DNA of 16,429 nt, from NCBI GenBank assembly GCA_029935325.1, contig JAOZKO010000026.1, positions 1-16,429 of the forward strand, written 5' to 3'. Under the pieces are notes generated by a model that was not told the origin of the DNA, made no database searches, and saw only the letters and a program-made list of their open reading frames with translations. A program made the position numbers and the translations under genes. Below, piece after piece: positions 1-8,451 of this stretch. Every line of letters begins with the position of its first letter. The stretch's first letter is position 1. The stretch is from Bacteroidales bacterium (GTDB taxonomy: Bacteria > Bacteroidota > Bacteroidia > Bacteroidales > UBA1556).

Positions 1-282
1 CAAACAACAAACACAAAACACATCAACACACCAACACATTTAAGAGTACGATTTACGATTTAAGTTCCCCTACGCTAAAGCTTCGGTCAATGAAAAGGAG
101 CTTCGCTCAAAACAAATATTTTAAGTACAGCCAAATCATGCCTCAAATTTGCGACTTAATGAGCTCTAACTCCACCCCACTTTGTATAACTTTATTAGCA
201 TCATCTAAGTAGCATGATAACAGTCATCTAACGATTTTTGTAACCTTTTGCTATTAACAATAGTATAAAAGTTTTCAACATG
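1..282. other. Non-coding leader upstream of mraZ
   Basis: I see no convincing coding region on either strand. The first 43 bases of the + strand contain no G and are almost entirely A and C. A 7-bp unit ACGATTT is repeated in tandem at 48-54 and 55-61 and recurs at 231-237. An imperfect 12-bp direct repeat (AGCTTCGGTCAA at 79-90, AGCTTCGCTCAA at 99-110) has a 20-bp period. TCATCTAA occurs at 201-208 and 224-231. The main dcw promoter probably lies in this leader or just after it. I could not find a clean Bacteroidota -7/-33 pair (TAnnTTTG with an upstream TTTG); TAACTTTA at 187-194 is one mismatch away but has no well-spaced partner. Confidence 0.6.
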
Positions 283-308
283 GTGGGGAAAAGTGGGTTT
301 AAGTGGGA
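283..308 (+). promoter_or_regulatory. Putative MraZ operator: three GTGGG boxes at 10-bp spacing
   Basis: Three copies of GTGGGN start at 283, 293 and 303, so each is exactly one helical turn from the next. The last two lie in near-identical contexts (AAGTGGG at 291-297 and 301-307). The array ends 36 bases before the mraZ start codon. MraZ proteins are known to bind short direct repeats (TGGGN in E. coli, separated by 5 bases) upstream of their own gene, and three or more boxes one turn apart suit a ring-shaped MraZ oligomer. An AAATTTTG at 308-315, one mismatch from the Bacteroidota -7 consensus, abuts the array, so occupancy could block RNA polymerase. The repeats are directly visible. Binding and autorepression are inferred from the family. 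Confidence 0.8.
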
Positions 309-344
309 AATTTTGTAGTAAATTAGCAACTTGATTTTGAAGAC

Positions 345-812
345 GTGGTAAACATCATTGGATCGTACGAATGTAAGCTTGATGCAAAGGGAAGATTAGC
401 TCTTCCTTCTGGCCTTAAGAAACAATTGCAAGCAATTGTTGGTGAGGGTTTTGTGCTTAAGAGATCTGTCTTTCACAAGTGCTTGGAACTATACCCAATG
501 AGCGAGTGGAATACCGAAATTGCAGGTGTAAATAAGCTCAATAGATTCGTAAAAAAGAACAATGATTTCATCAGAATGTTCATGGCGGGAGTTAAAATGC
601 TCGAAATGGATGGTTCAGGACGGCTTCAGATTTCAAAAGACCTGATTAATTTTTCAGGGATAAAGAAAGAGGTGGTACTCTCTTCTTCGGTCAATAGAAT
701 CGAAATCTGGGATAAAAATGCTTATGAAGAAGTTGTTAATAATCCTGATGTAGATTTTGCAAAACTTGCTGAAGAGGTAATGGGTAGCATCGATTTGAAC
801 GAGGCTGAGTGA
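345..812 (+). CDS. mraZ: Transcriptional regulator MraZ
   Basis: MraZ is a DNA-binding regulator of the dcw cluster that usually represses its own operon. The 155-residue protein has two SpoVT/AbrB-type half-repeats. The first is around residues 5-50 with the signature YECKLDAKGRLALP, and the second is around residues 82-125 with the matching MDGSGRLQISKDL. The repeated DxxGRL pattern marks the family, and the length is typical. The GTG start is forced: an in-frame TAG lies at 324-326, and no ATG or other common start occurs between it and 345. The N-terminus beginning MVNIIGSYECK also fits relatives. It is the first gene of the cluster, directly downstream of the three GTGGG boxes that are its likely operator. 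A 113-bp spacer separates it from rsmH. Confidence 0.97.
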   Translation: MVNIIGSYECKLDAKGRLALPSGLKKQLQAIVGEGFVLKRSVFHKCLELYPMSEWNTEIAGVNKLNRFVKKNNDFIRMFMAGVKMLEMDGSGRLQISKDLINFSGIKKEVVLSSSVNRIEIWDKNAYEEVVNNPDVDFAKLAEEVMGSIDLNEAE

Positions 813-925
813 TATAGCGAAAGCAATCATTTTAGCTAAGTTTCTGCCAGTATTTCATTGACGTTATTCAGTGATTACAGCAGCTAAGGTAAATCGAATA
901 GCTAATTTTTGCAATTTAAGAAAGC
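813..925. other. Spacer between mraZ and rsmH
   Basis: This 113-bp gap is one of only two sizeable gaps inside the cluster. It holds no open frame worth reporting. AGCTAA recurs at 834, 882 and 900. AATTTTTG at 904-911 is a weak match to the Bacteroidota -7 element but has no clear -33 partner. I see no terminator-like hairpin, so read-through from mraZ into rsmH is likely. Confidence 0.4.
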
Positions 926-1822
926 ATGCCGTATCATGTACCCGTAATGTTGAGTCAATGTATTGACGCCCTTAACCTTTCCAAAGGTGGGATTTATGTA
1001 GATGTTACCTTCGGAGGAGGTGGGCATTCGGCAGCTATGCTTCAAAATTTTGAGGAAGGAAAGCTTTATGCTTTTGATCAAGATCATGAAGCTAAGCGGA
1101 ATATGATTGACGATCCTCGCCTTATACTTATTGCTCAAAATTTCAAATACTTAAAGAATTACTTAAGCCTTTATAAAGCTGTTCCTGTGGATGGTGTATT
1201 GGCCGATTTGGGAGTCTCTTCTCACCAATTCGATAGAGCAGAGCGTGGTTTCTCAACTCGCTTCAATGGTCCTTTGGATATGCGAATGGATGCATCAAAA
1301 GGTCAAACAGCAGCAGACTTACTCAATACCTTGGAATTGCAGCCGATGATTGATCTATTGCGCTATTATGGTGAGCTGCGCAATGCTTACAAATCAGCAC
1401 AGGCAATTATTGCTTTCCGCGAAAATAGTCCGCTAATAACCACCGAAGATCTTAAAAAAGCTCTACAATCATGTGCTCCTAGAGGTAAAGAAAATAGATA
1501 TTTTGCACAAGTATTTCAGGCTATTCGCATTGAGCTAAACCAAGAATTAGAAGCTTTGAAAATTATGCTTACCCAATCTTTGGATGTGCTAAAACCTGGA
1601 GGCAGATTGGTAGTGATGTCATATCATTCGCTAGAAGATAGATTGGTGAAGAATTTTATTAAATCAGGAAATTTTAAAGGAGAAATAGAGAAAGATTTTT
1701 ATGGCAAACCACTGGTGCCATTTAAAATGATTAGTCGCAAACCAATTATTGCCGACCAAGAAGAGCTAGACAGAAACCCACGGGCTAGGAGTGCTAAATT
1801 ACGAATTGCTGAAAAATTATAA
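926..1822 (+). CDS. rsmH: 16S rRNA (cytosine(1402)-N(4))-methyltransferase RsmH
   Basis: RsmH (formerly MraW) uses S-adenosylmethionine to methylate N4 of C1402 in the decoding centre of 16S rRNA. The 298-residue protein starts with the family's HVPVML block at residues 4-9. Next come the SAM-binding loop VDVTFGGGGHS at about 25-35, an acidic FDQDHEA segment, the LADLGVSSHQFD block, and RGFSTRFNGPLDMRMD. The C-terminal half has VMSYHSLEDRLVKNF, and the protein ends with an NPRARSAKLR tail typical of the family. The ATG at 926 puts the N-terminus where relatives begin. The gene follows mraZ, as in most bacteria, and its stop codon is separated from ftsL by a single base, suggesting coupled translation. 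Confidence 0.98.
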   Translation: MPYHVPVMLSQCIDALNLSKGGIYVDVTFGGGGHSAAMLQNFEEGKLYAFDQDHEAKRNMIDDPRLILIAQNFKYLKNYLSLYKAVPVDGVLADLGVSSHQFDRAERGFSTRFNGPLDMRMDASKGQTAADLLNTLELQPMIDLLRYYGELRNAYKSAQAIIAFRENSPLITTEDLKKALQSCAPRGKENRYFAQVFQAIRIELNQELEALKIMLTQSLDVLKPGGRLVVMSYHSLEDRLVKNFIKSGNFKGEIEKDFYGKPLVPFKMISRKPIIADQEELDRNPRARSAKLRIAEKL

Positions 1823-1823
1823 T

Positions 1824-2273
1824 ATGTTTGGGATAGGAAAAAAATCAGCAAATAAGAAAAATAGTCAGAGGGAAGAAACCTCTGGAACTAAAAAGAAGAC
1901 TCTAAAAATCCCAGCTATAAAAGGCCCGAAATTCCAAGCAGATTTTAGAGTATTGCGGAATCTTTCTTCTGTTTTGGACGGAAGTATTCTGACCTCAGAA
2001 TGGGTAGTGAAAAAAGTTCCTTTTCTACTGTTTCTATTTGTTTTGGCCTTGGTTTATATAGGAAATAATTATGTGGCACAATCAAAAGTTAAGAAAATTG
2101 ATAGCATCAGCAAAGAGCTAAAAGATTTGCATGATGAGCATATTAGCACAAAATCGGACTTAATGTATTTTACAAAAAGATCGGAAGTTGCTAAGCGATT
2201 ACGCGAAATGGAAATTAAAGAGGCCACCAAGCCTCCTTTTAAGATTTATGTAAATAAAAAGGAGGGAAAGTAA
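1824..2273 (+). CDS. ftsL: FtsL-like cell division protein (Bacteroidota type)
   Basis: This is a small bitopic membrane protein of 149 residues. It has a long, lysine-rich cytoplasmic N-terminus of about 65 residues and one membrane span near residues 66-84 (PFLLFLFVLALVYIG). A periplasmic segment rich in K, E, S and D follows, with heptad-like spacing suggestive of a short coiled coil. That layout and the position between rsmH and ftsI identify the Bacteroidota FtsL, which links the FtsQ complex to the FtsW-FtsI synthase. Sequence similarity to proteobacterial FtsL is negligible. I chose the ATG at 1824, one base after the rsmH stop, over an in-frame ATG at 1791 inside rsmH. The later start gives a sensible N-terminus (MFGIGKKS) and a TAATATG junction like the others in this operon. 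Its stop is immediately followed by the ftsI start. Confidence 0.85.
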   Translation: MFGIGKKSANKKNSQREETSGTKKKTLKIPAIKGPKFQADFRVLRNLSSVLDGSILTSEWVVKKVPFLLFLFVLALVYIGNNYVAQSKVKKIDSISKELKDLHDEHISTKSDLMYFTKRSEVAKRLREMEIKEATKPPFKIYVNKKEGK

Positions 2274-4388
2274 ATGGCCAAAACAATTAATAAAGACATA
2301 AGACTACGTATTTATTTGCTGTTTGCAATAATTTTTATTGCTGCTATTGCTATTGCTGCGCGGATTATTCAAATTCAATTTATACAAGGTAATGAGTGGC
2401 GAGCAAAATCAGAACAGCAGAGTTATAAGTATTTTGAAGTAAAGGCTGTTCGTGGTAATATATACTCTGATGACTATAGCTTATTGGCTACCTCGGTTCC
2501 AATTTATGATGTACATTGGGATGCTAGAGTTGTGAGAAAAAATCTCAAAAACAATCAGTTTTTAGCCGAGATAGATTCCTTGGCAATAGAATATTCAAAG
2601 CTATTTCCTGAAGAATCTGCTAAGGCATTTGCTGCTAGAATGAAACGCGCCTATGAAAATGAACGGGGCTATTATTTAGTTCGTAAACGTATAAGTTATT
2701 CGCAGCTAAAACAATTAAAGAAATTTCCAATTTTCAAATACGGACAGTATAAAGGTGGACTTATTTTAGATAAGTCTGACACAAGAAAAAGACCATATAA
2801 GCTACTTGCAAAGAGAACTATCGGAAATTATAACTCAGTTAAGAAAGCCTACATTGTTGGGCTTGAAGGAGCTTATGATGATACCTTAAAAGGCGATGAT
2901 GGAGTAAGAATTAAGCAAAAAACATCTGGAGGTTGGCGACCAATGTACTTATTTGATGAGACAATAAAAGAGCCTGTTGATGGTATTGATGTGGTAACAA
3001 CTCTAGATATAAACCTTCAGGATGTTGCTGAAAATTCACTTTATAGAGAATTAGTGAAAAACCAAGCCGATTGGGGATGTGCTATTCTTATGGAGGTGAA
3101 AACAGGAAAAATAAAAGCTATTGCAAACCTAAAAGCTGATACTGCCACAAATACCTATTACGAAGGTTTTAATTATGCCATTGGAACAGCAATGGAGCCT
3201 GGTTCAACTTTTAAACTAGCTTCTATGATGGCAGCTTTGGATGCTAAAAAAGTTAAGCCTGATGAGATTATTCATACAGGAGATGGATCATATACATATT
3301 ATGGCAAGACTATTCATGATTCGCATAGAGGTGGATATGGTGATATTACTGCTGCTCAAGTGCTAGAGAAAAGCTCAAATGTTGGAATGTTTTTGATAAC
3401 CCTAAATGCATTTGAGTCTGAACCTGCTCGATTTACTAATTCAATTCATGCTATGGGTTTGCATAATCCTCTAGGACTAGAAATAAAAGGAGAAGCAAAA
3501 CCATATATCAAAACTCCCAAAGATAAAACCTGGTCTAAATTATCACTGCCATGGATGTCAATAGGATATGAGCTTAGTATGACGCCTATGCAAGTGCTTA
3601 CTTTTTATAATGCCGTTGCTAATGATGGTGTTATGGTGAAACCAATATTTGTAAACGAATTTAGAAAAACAGGAGTAGCAATTAAGACTTTTGAGCCTCA
3701 AGTTTTGAATCCTAAAATTAGCAGTAGATCAACTATAGAAGCAGTACAGAAAATGCTAGAGGGTGTTGTTCAAAACGGAACTGCTCAGAAATTAAAAAAC
3801 TCCCCATACCCTATAGCAGGGAAAACGGGAACAGCACAAATTTATAATAAGCGATACAATAAGCGGAATTATCAAGCTTCTTTTGTGGGATATTTTCCTG
3901 CTGATAATCCTAAATACTCCTGTATAGTAGTTGTAAATAATCCCAATAGAGGACTCTATTATGCAAGTTTGGTGGCAGTGCCTGTTTTCAAAGATATTGC
4001 TGATAAAATTTATGCCACCGACCTAAGTATTCAAATACATAATGAGGAAGATACCATCCTTCAAACCCCAAATTCTAAAGTAGGAACATATAGTGATATC
4101 TCTGGATTATATAAGAGTTTAGGATTTAAAATTGCATCTGAAATGAATGATGCCTCTTATATATCAGGCTATGGAAGTCAGGATAGTGTCAACTTTTACA
4201 AACGAAATTTACAATACGACCTAATGCCTAGTGTGAAATATATGTCGGCAAAGGATGCCATATATATTCTTGAAGAAATGGGTTTGAAGGTTGAAATTAG
4301 TGGTGTAGGGAAAGTTGTAGAGCAATCAATTGCAGCAGGATCGAGAATTAGAAAAGGACAAATAGCAAAAATTAAACTTAGATTTTAA
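2274..4388 (+). CDS. ftsI: Septal peptidoglycan transpeptidase FtsI (PBP3-like) with PASTA domain
   Basis: This is a class B penicillin-binding protein that cross-links new septal peptidoglycan in the periplasm, partnered with FtsW. The 704-residue chain starts with a short cytoplasmic end and a membrane anchor at about residues 11-32. A pedestal or dimerisation region beginning at the VRGNIYSDD motif follows. The transpeptidase domain has all three catalytic motifs: S311-T-F-K314, S367-S-N369 and K517-T-G519. A poorly conserved linker follows, then a single C-terminal PASTA domain from about residue 649 to the end (MPSVKYMSAKDAIYILEEMG). A C-terminal PASTA domain is common in Bacteroidota FtsI but absent from E. 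coli FtsI. The ATG directly abuts the ftsL stop, and the stop overlaps the murE start by one base (TAATG). Confidence 0.96.
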   Translation: MAKTINKDIRLRIYLLFAIIFIAAIAIAARIIQIQFIQGNEWRAKSEQQSYKYFEVKAVRGNIYSDDYSLLATSVPIYDVHWDARVVRKNLKNNQFLAEIDSLAIEYSKLFPEESAKAFAARMKRAYENERGYYLVRKRISYSQLKQLKKFPIFKYGQYKGGLILDKSDTRKRPYKLLAKRTIGNYNSVKKAYIVGLEGAYDDTLKGDDGVRIKQKTSGGWRPMYLFDETIKEPVDGIDVVTTLDINLQDVAENSLYRELVKNQADWGCAILMEVKTGKIKAIANLKADTATNTYYEGFNYAIGTAMEPGSTFKLASMMAALDAKKVKPDEIIHTGDGSYTYYGKTIHDSHRGGYGDITAAQVLEKSSNVGMFLITLNAFESEPARFTNSIHAMGLHNPLGLEIKGEAKPYIKTPKDKTWSKLSLPWMSIGYELSMTPMQVLTFYNAVANDGVMVKPIFVNEFRKTGVAIKTFEPQVLNPKISSRSTIEAVQKMLEGVVQNGTAQKLKNSPYPIAGKTGTAQIYNKRYNKRNYQASFVGYFPADNPKYSCIVVVNNPNRGLYYASLVAVPVFKDIADKIYATDLSIQIHNEEDTILQTPNSKVGTYSDISGLYKSLGFKIASEMNDASYISGYGSQDSVNFYKRNLQYDLMPSVKYMSAKDAIYILEEMGLKVEISGVGKVVEQSIAAGSRIRKGQIAKIKLRF

Positions 4389-5845
4389 TGAAGCAGATTA
4401 ATGACATATTAAAAGGTGTTGAAGTTCTTAGAATTAAGGAAGGGAAGAGCCTTAGTTTTAATCAAATTCACTTCGATTCACGAAAGGTGCAATCCAATGA
4501 TATGTTTGTTGCTATTGTAGGAACTCAAGTCGATGGCCATAAGTATATTGATGCATGCATCAAGCAGGGAGCCTCTGTAATTGTTTGCCAGCAAATGCCA
4601 AAAGAACTTTTAGATGATTGCACATATATTCATGTAAAGGATTCTGCTAAGGCTCTGGGTCAATTAGCCTCCAATTATTATGGAAATCCATCATCGCAAC
4701 TTAAGCTTATTGGAATCACTGGAACAAACGGAAAGACTTCTACAGTGACAATGCTGTTTAATCTATTTCGCTCCTTAGGTTATCATGTTGGGCTATTATC
4801 AACAGTTGATAATCGTATTGATGAAAAAGAAATAAGGGCAACACATACTACTCCTGATGCTATTCAATTAAATGCTTTACTAGCTGAAATGGTTGATTTT
4901 GGTTGCGAATATTGCTTTATGGAAGTTAGCTCTCATGCTATTGTTCAGGAGCGTATTAGTGGATTGGAATATAAGGGAGCAATATTCTCAAATATCACCC
5001 ACGACCATTTAGATTTTCATAAAACTTTTAAAGAATATATAAAAGCTAAGAAGCAATTTTTTGATCAATTAAGTGCTGATGCATTTGCCTTGGTTAATGC
5101 TGATGACAAAAATGCTGAAATAATGTTGCAAAATACTAAGGCAACAAAACTAACATATGCTGTGAGTTCCATGGCAGATTATAGGGCAAGAATTATTGAA
5201 AATTCCTTTAGCGGACTTCATTTGGAAATAAATCAGAAGGAAGTATGGGTGCCATTGGTAGGAAAATTCAATGCCTATAATATATTAAGTGTTTATGCTA
5301 CGGCTATGGAATTGGGAGCTGATGAAATGGAAGTATTACAAGTGCTAAGTCAGATTAAAACGGCAGAAGGCCGCTTCGATTTTATACAAGGCAATGGCGG
5401 TATTAATGCAATTGTAGATTATGCTCATACTCCTGATGCTTTGCAGAATGTGCTCAATACCATTAATGATATTAGAGGAGGAGCAGGGCAATTAATTACT
5501 GTTGTGGGAACTGGTGGCGACCGCGACAAAAGCAAACGTCCAGAAATGGCTCGCCTTGCTGCCGAAAAATCAAACCGATTGATACTTACTTCCGATAACC
5601 CACGAACCGAAGATCCTGAAATAATTTTAGATGATATGGAAGTTGGCATAACTGCCGATAGGAAGAGAATATCGCTCCGAATAACCAATAGAAAAGAAGC
5701 AATTAAAACTGCTGTAGCATTGGCGCAAGGTGGTGATATTATTCTTATTGCAGGCAAGGGGCACGAAAAATATCAGGAGGTGAATGGAGTACGTCACCAT
5801 TTTGATGATAAAGAAATTATTAGTGAATTAATACTTAAAGATTAG
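4388..5845 (+). CDS. murE: UDP-MurNAc-L-Ala-D-Glu:meso-diaminopimelate ligase MurE
   Basis: MurE is a cytoplasmic ATP-dependent ligase that adds the third residue of the peptidoglycan stem peptide. The 485-residue protein has the three Mur-ligase domains: an N-terminal UDP-substrate domain (about 1-100), a central ATPase domain with the P-loop G112-T-N-G-K-T117, and a C-terminal ligase domain. The lysine expected to be carbamylated is K221 in YIKAKKQFF. The specificity motif D403-N-P-R406 is the form associated with meso-diaminopimelate rather than L-lysine, so this organism should make DAP-type peptidoglycan. The ATG overlaps the last base of the ftsI stop codon, and mraY begins four bases after its stop. 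Confidence 0.97.
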   Translation: MKQINDILKGVEVLRIKEGKSLSFNQIHFDSRKVQSNDMFVAIVGTQVDGHKYIDACIKQGASVIVCQQMPKELLDDCTYIHVKDSAKALGQLASNYYGNPSSQLKLIGITGTNGKTSTVTMLFNLFRSLGYHVGLLSTVDNRIDEKEIRATHTTPDAIQLNALLAEMVDFGCEYCFMEVSSHAIVQERISGLEYKGAIFSNITHDHLDFHKTFKEYIKAKKQFFDQLSADAFALVNADDKNAEIMLQNTKATKLTYAVSSMADYRARIIENSFSGLHLEINQKEVWVPLVGKFNAYNILSVYATAMELGADEMEVLQVLSQIKTAEGRFDFIQGNGGINAIVDYAHTPDALQNVLNTINDIRGGAGQLITVVGTGGDRDKSKRPEMARLAAEKSNRLILTSDNPRTEDPEIILDDMEVGITADRKRISLRITNRKEAIKTAVALAQGGDIILIAGKGHEKYQEVNGVRHHFDDKEIISELILKD

Positions 5846-5849
5846 AAAT

Positions 5850-7094
5850 ATGCTTTACTATTTATTCGAATACCTTAATGAATTAGATGTTCCAGGAACG
5901 GGAGTTTTTAAATACCTCTCCTTTCGTGCAGCCTTAGCGGTTTTTACCTCATTGCTGATTTCATTAATCTTTGGAAAAAGTATAATTAGATTTTTGCAAA
6001 GACAGCAGGTTGGCGAAACAGTTCGCGATTTAGGACTTCAAGGTCAAATCGAAAAGCAGGGAACACCAACAATGGGTGGAATAATAATACTTGCTGCAAT
6101 TGTAATTCCAACATTACTTTTTGCTCGCCTCGACAATATCTATATTATTCTAATGCTAGTATCAACGCTATGGCTTGGTGCAATTGGTTTTTTAGATGAT
6201 TATATTAAAGTATTCAAAAAGAATAAAGAAGGCCTTGCTGGTAAATTCAAAATAATAGGACAAGTTGGCCTAGGACTTATTGTGGGCCTAACAATGTATT
6301 TTAATAATGATGTAGTCATTCGCGAGAAGCTTGATCAACAAGTGATTATTGAAAACAAAGCCGATGGAAATTGCCGTACAGAGTCCAACGATATCTTTAA
6401 ACAAGAAGAAGAAAAATCATTTAAAACGACCATTCCATTTGTAAAAAATAACCAATTCGATTATTCGTGGTTATTAGCATGGATGGGTGAGGGGCATGAG
6501 AAATACACATGGATTATTTTTATTCCATTGGTAATCATAATTATTACAGCAGTCTCAAATGGAGCAAATCTCACCGATGGATTGGATGGATTGGCAACGA
6601 GTACCTCGGCAGTTATTGCTGCCACATTAGGAATATTGGCTTGGGTATCTGGTAACTTTATTTTTGCCGATTATCTAAATATAATGTATATCCCAAATAC
6701 TGGTGAGCTGGCAATTTTTATGAGTGCATTTATTGGAGCAGCAATAGGGTTTTTATGGTATAACTCCTATCCGGCACAAGTATTTATGGGAGATACAGGA
6801 AGCCTTGCAATGGGTGGTATTATTGCAGTATTTGCCATTATCATTCGCAAAGAACTTTTAATTCCTCTCTTATGTGGCATCTTCCTAGTGGAGAATCTTT
6901 CAGTAATAATTCAAGTGTCATACTTCAAATATACCAAGAAAAGATATGGTGAAGGAAAGCGGGTTTTCCTTATGTCGCCGCTACATCATCACTATCAGAA
7001 AAAAGGATACCACGAAGCAAAAATCGTTCAGCGCTTTTTTATTGTAGGAATTATGCTTGCTGTGCTAACAATTGTAACCCTTAAACTTCGATAA
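5850..7094 (+). CDS. mraY: Phospho-N-acetylmuramoyl-pentapeptide-transferase MraY
   Basis: MraY is a polytopic inner-membrane enzyme that transfers phospho-MurNAc-pentapeptide from UDP to undecaprenyl phosphate, giving lipid I. The catalytic features are present: D116-D117-Y with the following KVFKKNKEGLAGK loop, NLTDGLDGLA with D243 and D246, NSYPAQVFMGDTGS, and the HHHYQKKGYHE loop near the C-terminus. About ten hydrophobic segments are visible. At 414 residues it is longer than the usual ~360. The excess is mainly a charged, non-hydrophobic stretch at about residues 152-220 that should lie in the periplasm. Longer MraY proteins with such a loop are familiar in Bacteroidota. It is followed after four bases by murD. 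Confidence 0.97.
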   Translation: MLYYLFEYLNELDVPGTGVFKYLSFRAALAVFTSLLISLIFGKSIIRFLQRQQVGETVRDLGLQGQIEKQGTPTMGGIIILAAIVIPTLLFARLDNIYIILMLVSTLWLGAIGFLDDYIKVFKKNKEGLAGKFKIIGQVGLGLIVGLTMYFNNDVVIREKLDQQVIIENKADGNCRTESNDIFKQEEEKSFKTTIPFVKNNQFDYSWLLAWMGEGHEKYTWIIFIPLVIIIITAVSNGANLTDGLDGLATSTSAVIAATLGILAWVSGNFIFADYLNIMYIPNTGELAIFMSAFIGAAIGFLWYNSYPAQVFMGDTGSLAMGGIIAVFAIIIRKELLIPLLCGIFLVENLSVIIQVSYFKYTKKRYGEGKRVFLMSPLHHHYQKKGYHEAKIVQRFFIVGIMLAVLTIVTLKLR

Positions 7095-7098
7095 TAAA

Positions 7099-8448
7099 TT
7101 GCAAGAAACTCAAAAACATATTGTCATTCTTGGTGCTGCTGAAAGCGGTCTAGGTGCAGCTATATTAGCCCAAAAACAGGGCTATAAAGTTTGGGTTTCT
7201 GATAATTCCACCATAAAGCCTATTTACAGAAAGGAACTTGATGAAAATAATATCAGTTTTGAGGAAAATGGACATAGCAAGGAAATGATATTATCAGCTG
7301 ATGAAGTAATTATTAGCCCGGGTATTCCTCTTAATATTCCTTTAGTTAATGAAATAAAGCAAAAGGGAATATCCGTAATTTCTGAAATAGAATTTGCCTT
7401 CAGATATACCGATGCGCATATTACCGCAATAACTGGTAGCAACGGAAAAACTACAACCGCTACATTGGTTTATAAGATAATGAAGGATGATGGGTTAAAT
7501 GTTGCCCTAGCAGGAAATATTGGCGATAGTTTTGCCCGTAAAGTTGCCCAAAATAACTACGATTATTATGTATTGGAAATTAGTAGTTTCCAGCTAGATA
7601 GCATGTTCAAATTTAAAGCAAACACAGCTATTTTATTAAATATTACTCCCGATCATTTGGATAGATATAATTACGATTTCTCAAAATATGCATCTTCAAA
7701 AATGCGCATTACTCAAAACCAACAATCAACAGATGCATTTATATATAATTCTGATGATACCGTAATTACTGAAGCCATTGCAAAACAAGATATTAAAGCT
7801 CAATTATACTCTTTTACGCAAGTAGAGGAACTAACTATTAATGGAGCTTATAGAACGAATAAACAAATACATTTTCAAATTAATACATATAAATTTACTA
7901 TGGACATTGAAAAATTAGCCCTACAAGGTAGGCACAATGCTTACAACACCATGGCAGGTGGAATTGCTGCCAAATTAATAGAAATTAGAAAAGATAGTAT
8001 TAAGAAAAGCCTTTCTAATTTTCAAGGTATTCAACATCGACTCGAGAAGGTGGCAACCGTACGTGGTGTTTCATTTATTAACGATAGCAAAGCTACAAAT
8101 GTAAATTCTGCATGGTATGCTTTGGAGTCTATGACCCGACCAGTAATCTGGATTATGGGTGGGCAAGACAAGGGGAATGATTACTCTTCATTGGTGCCAT
8201 TAGCAGATGAAAAAGTAAAAGCAATTGTTTGCCTTGGAATTGATAATCAAAAGATTATTGATACATTTTCGTCAGTTGTTCCAAATATAATTGAAACTCA
8301 AACAGCAGAAGATGCCACATTGAGTTCTTTCTATTTGGCTCAGCCTGGTGATATTGTTTTATTGTCGCCAGCTTGTTCTAGTTTCGATTTATTTGATAGT
8401 TACGAAGATAGAGGCGACCGTTTTAAAAGAGCAGTACAAGATTTATAA
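7099..8448 (+). CDS. murD: UDP-N-acetylmuramoyl-L-alanine:D-glutamate ligase MurD
   Basis: MurD is a cytoplasmic Mur ligase that adds D-glutamate to UDP-MurNAc-L-Ala. The 449-residue protein begins with a nucleotide-binding-like fold, HIVILGAAESGLGAA. It has the ATPase loop G113-S-N-G-K117-T-T, a DHLDRY segment, a probable carbamylated lysine K201 (YASSKMRI), the INDSKATN block, and an ending of YEDRGDRFKRAV. The start is TTG at 7099. The preceding in-frame stop is at 7075-7077, and no ATG or GTG lies between it and 7099. The next methionine would delete the conserved N-terminal domain, so TTG is effectively forced. The start is 4 bases after the mraY stop, and ftsW follows by 3 bases. Confidence 0.96.
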   Translation: MQETQKHIVILGAAESGLGAAILAQKQGYKVWVSDNSTIKPIYRKELDENNISFEENGHSKEMILSADEVIISPGIPLNIPLVNEIKQKGISVISEIEFAFRYTDAHITAITGSNGKTTTATLVYKIMKDDGLNVALAGNIGDSFARKVAQNNYDYYVLEISSFQLDSMFKFKANTAILLNITPDHLDRYNYDFSKYASSKMRITQNQQSTDAFIYNSDDTVITEAIAKQDIKAQLYSFTQVEELTINGAYRTNKQIHFQINTYKFTMDIEKLALQGRHNAYNTMAGGIAAKLIEIRKDSIKKSLSNFQGIQHRLEKVATVRGVSFINDSKATNVNSAWYALESMTRPVIWIMGGQDKGNDYSSLVPLADEKVKAIVCLGIDNQKIIDTFSSVVPNIIETQTAEDATLSSFYLAQPGDIVLLSPACSSFDLFDSYEDRGDRFKRAVQDL

Positions 8449-8451
8449 AAT

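Noticed and set aside
241..250. TAACCTTTTG as a Bacteroidota -7 element
   Set aside because: The TA and TTTG parts are two bases too far apart, and no suitable -33 element is placed upstream.
902..1138. 78-codon open frame on the - strand
   Set aside because: It is antisense to the conserved SAM-binding end of rsmH and has no recognisable features.
1791..1823. Earlier ATG start for ftsL inside rsmH
   Set aside because: It would add 11 residues with no family support. The ATG at 1824 fits the operon's junction pattern and gives a typical N-terminus.
5425..5757. 110-codon open frame on the - strand
   Set aside because: It lies wholly inside murE in the antisense direction. Its translation shows no recognisable domain, while the + strand frame carries the conserved DNPR motif there.
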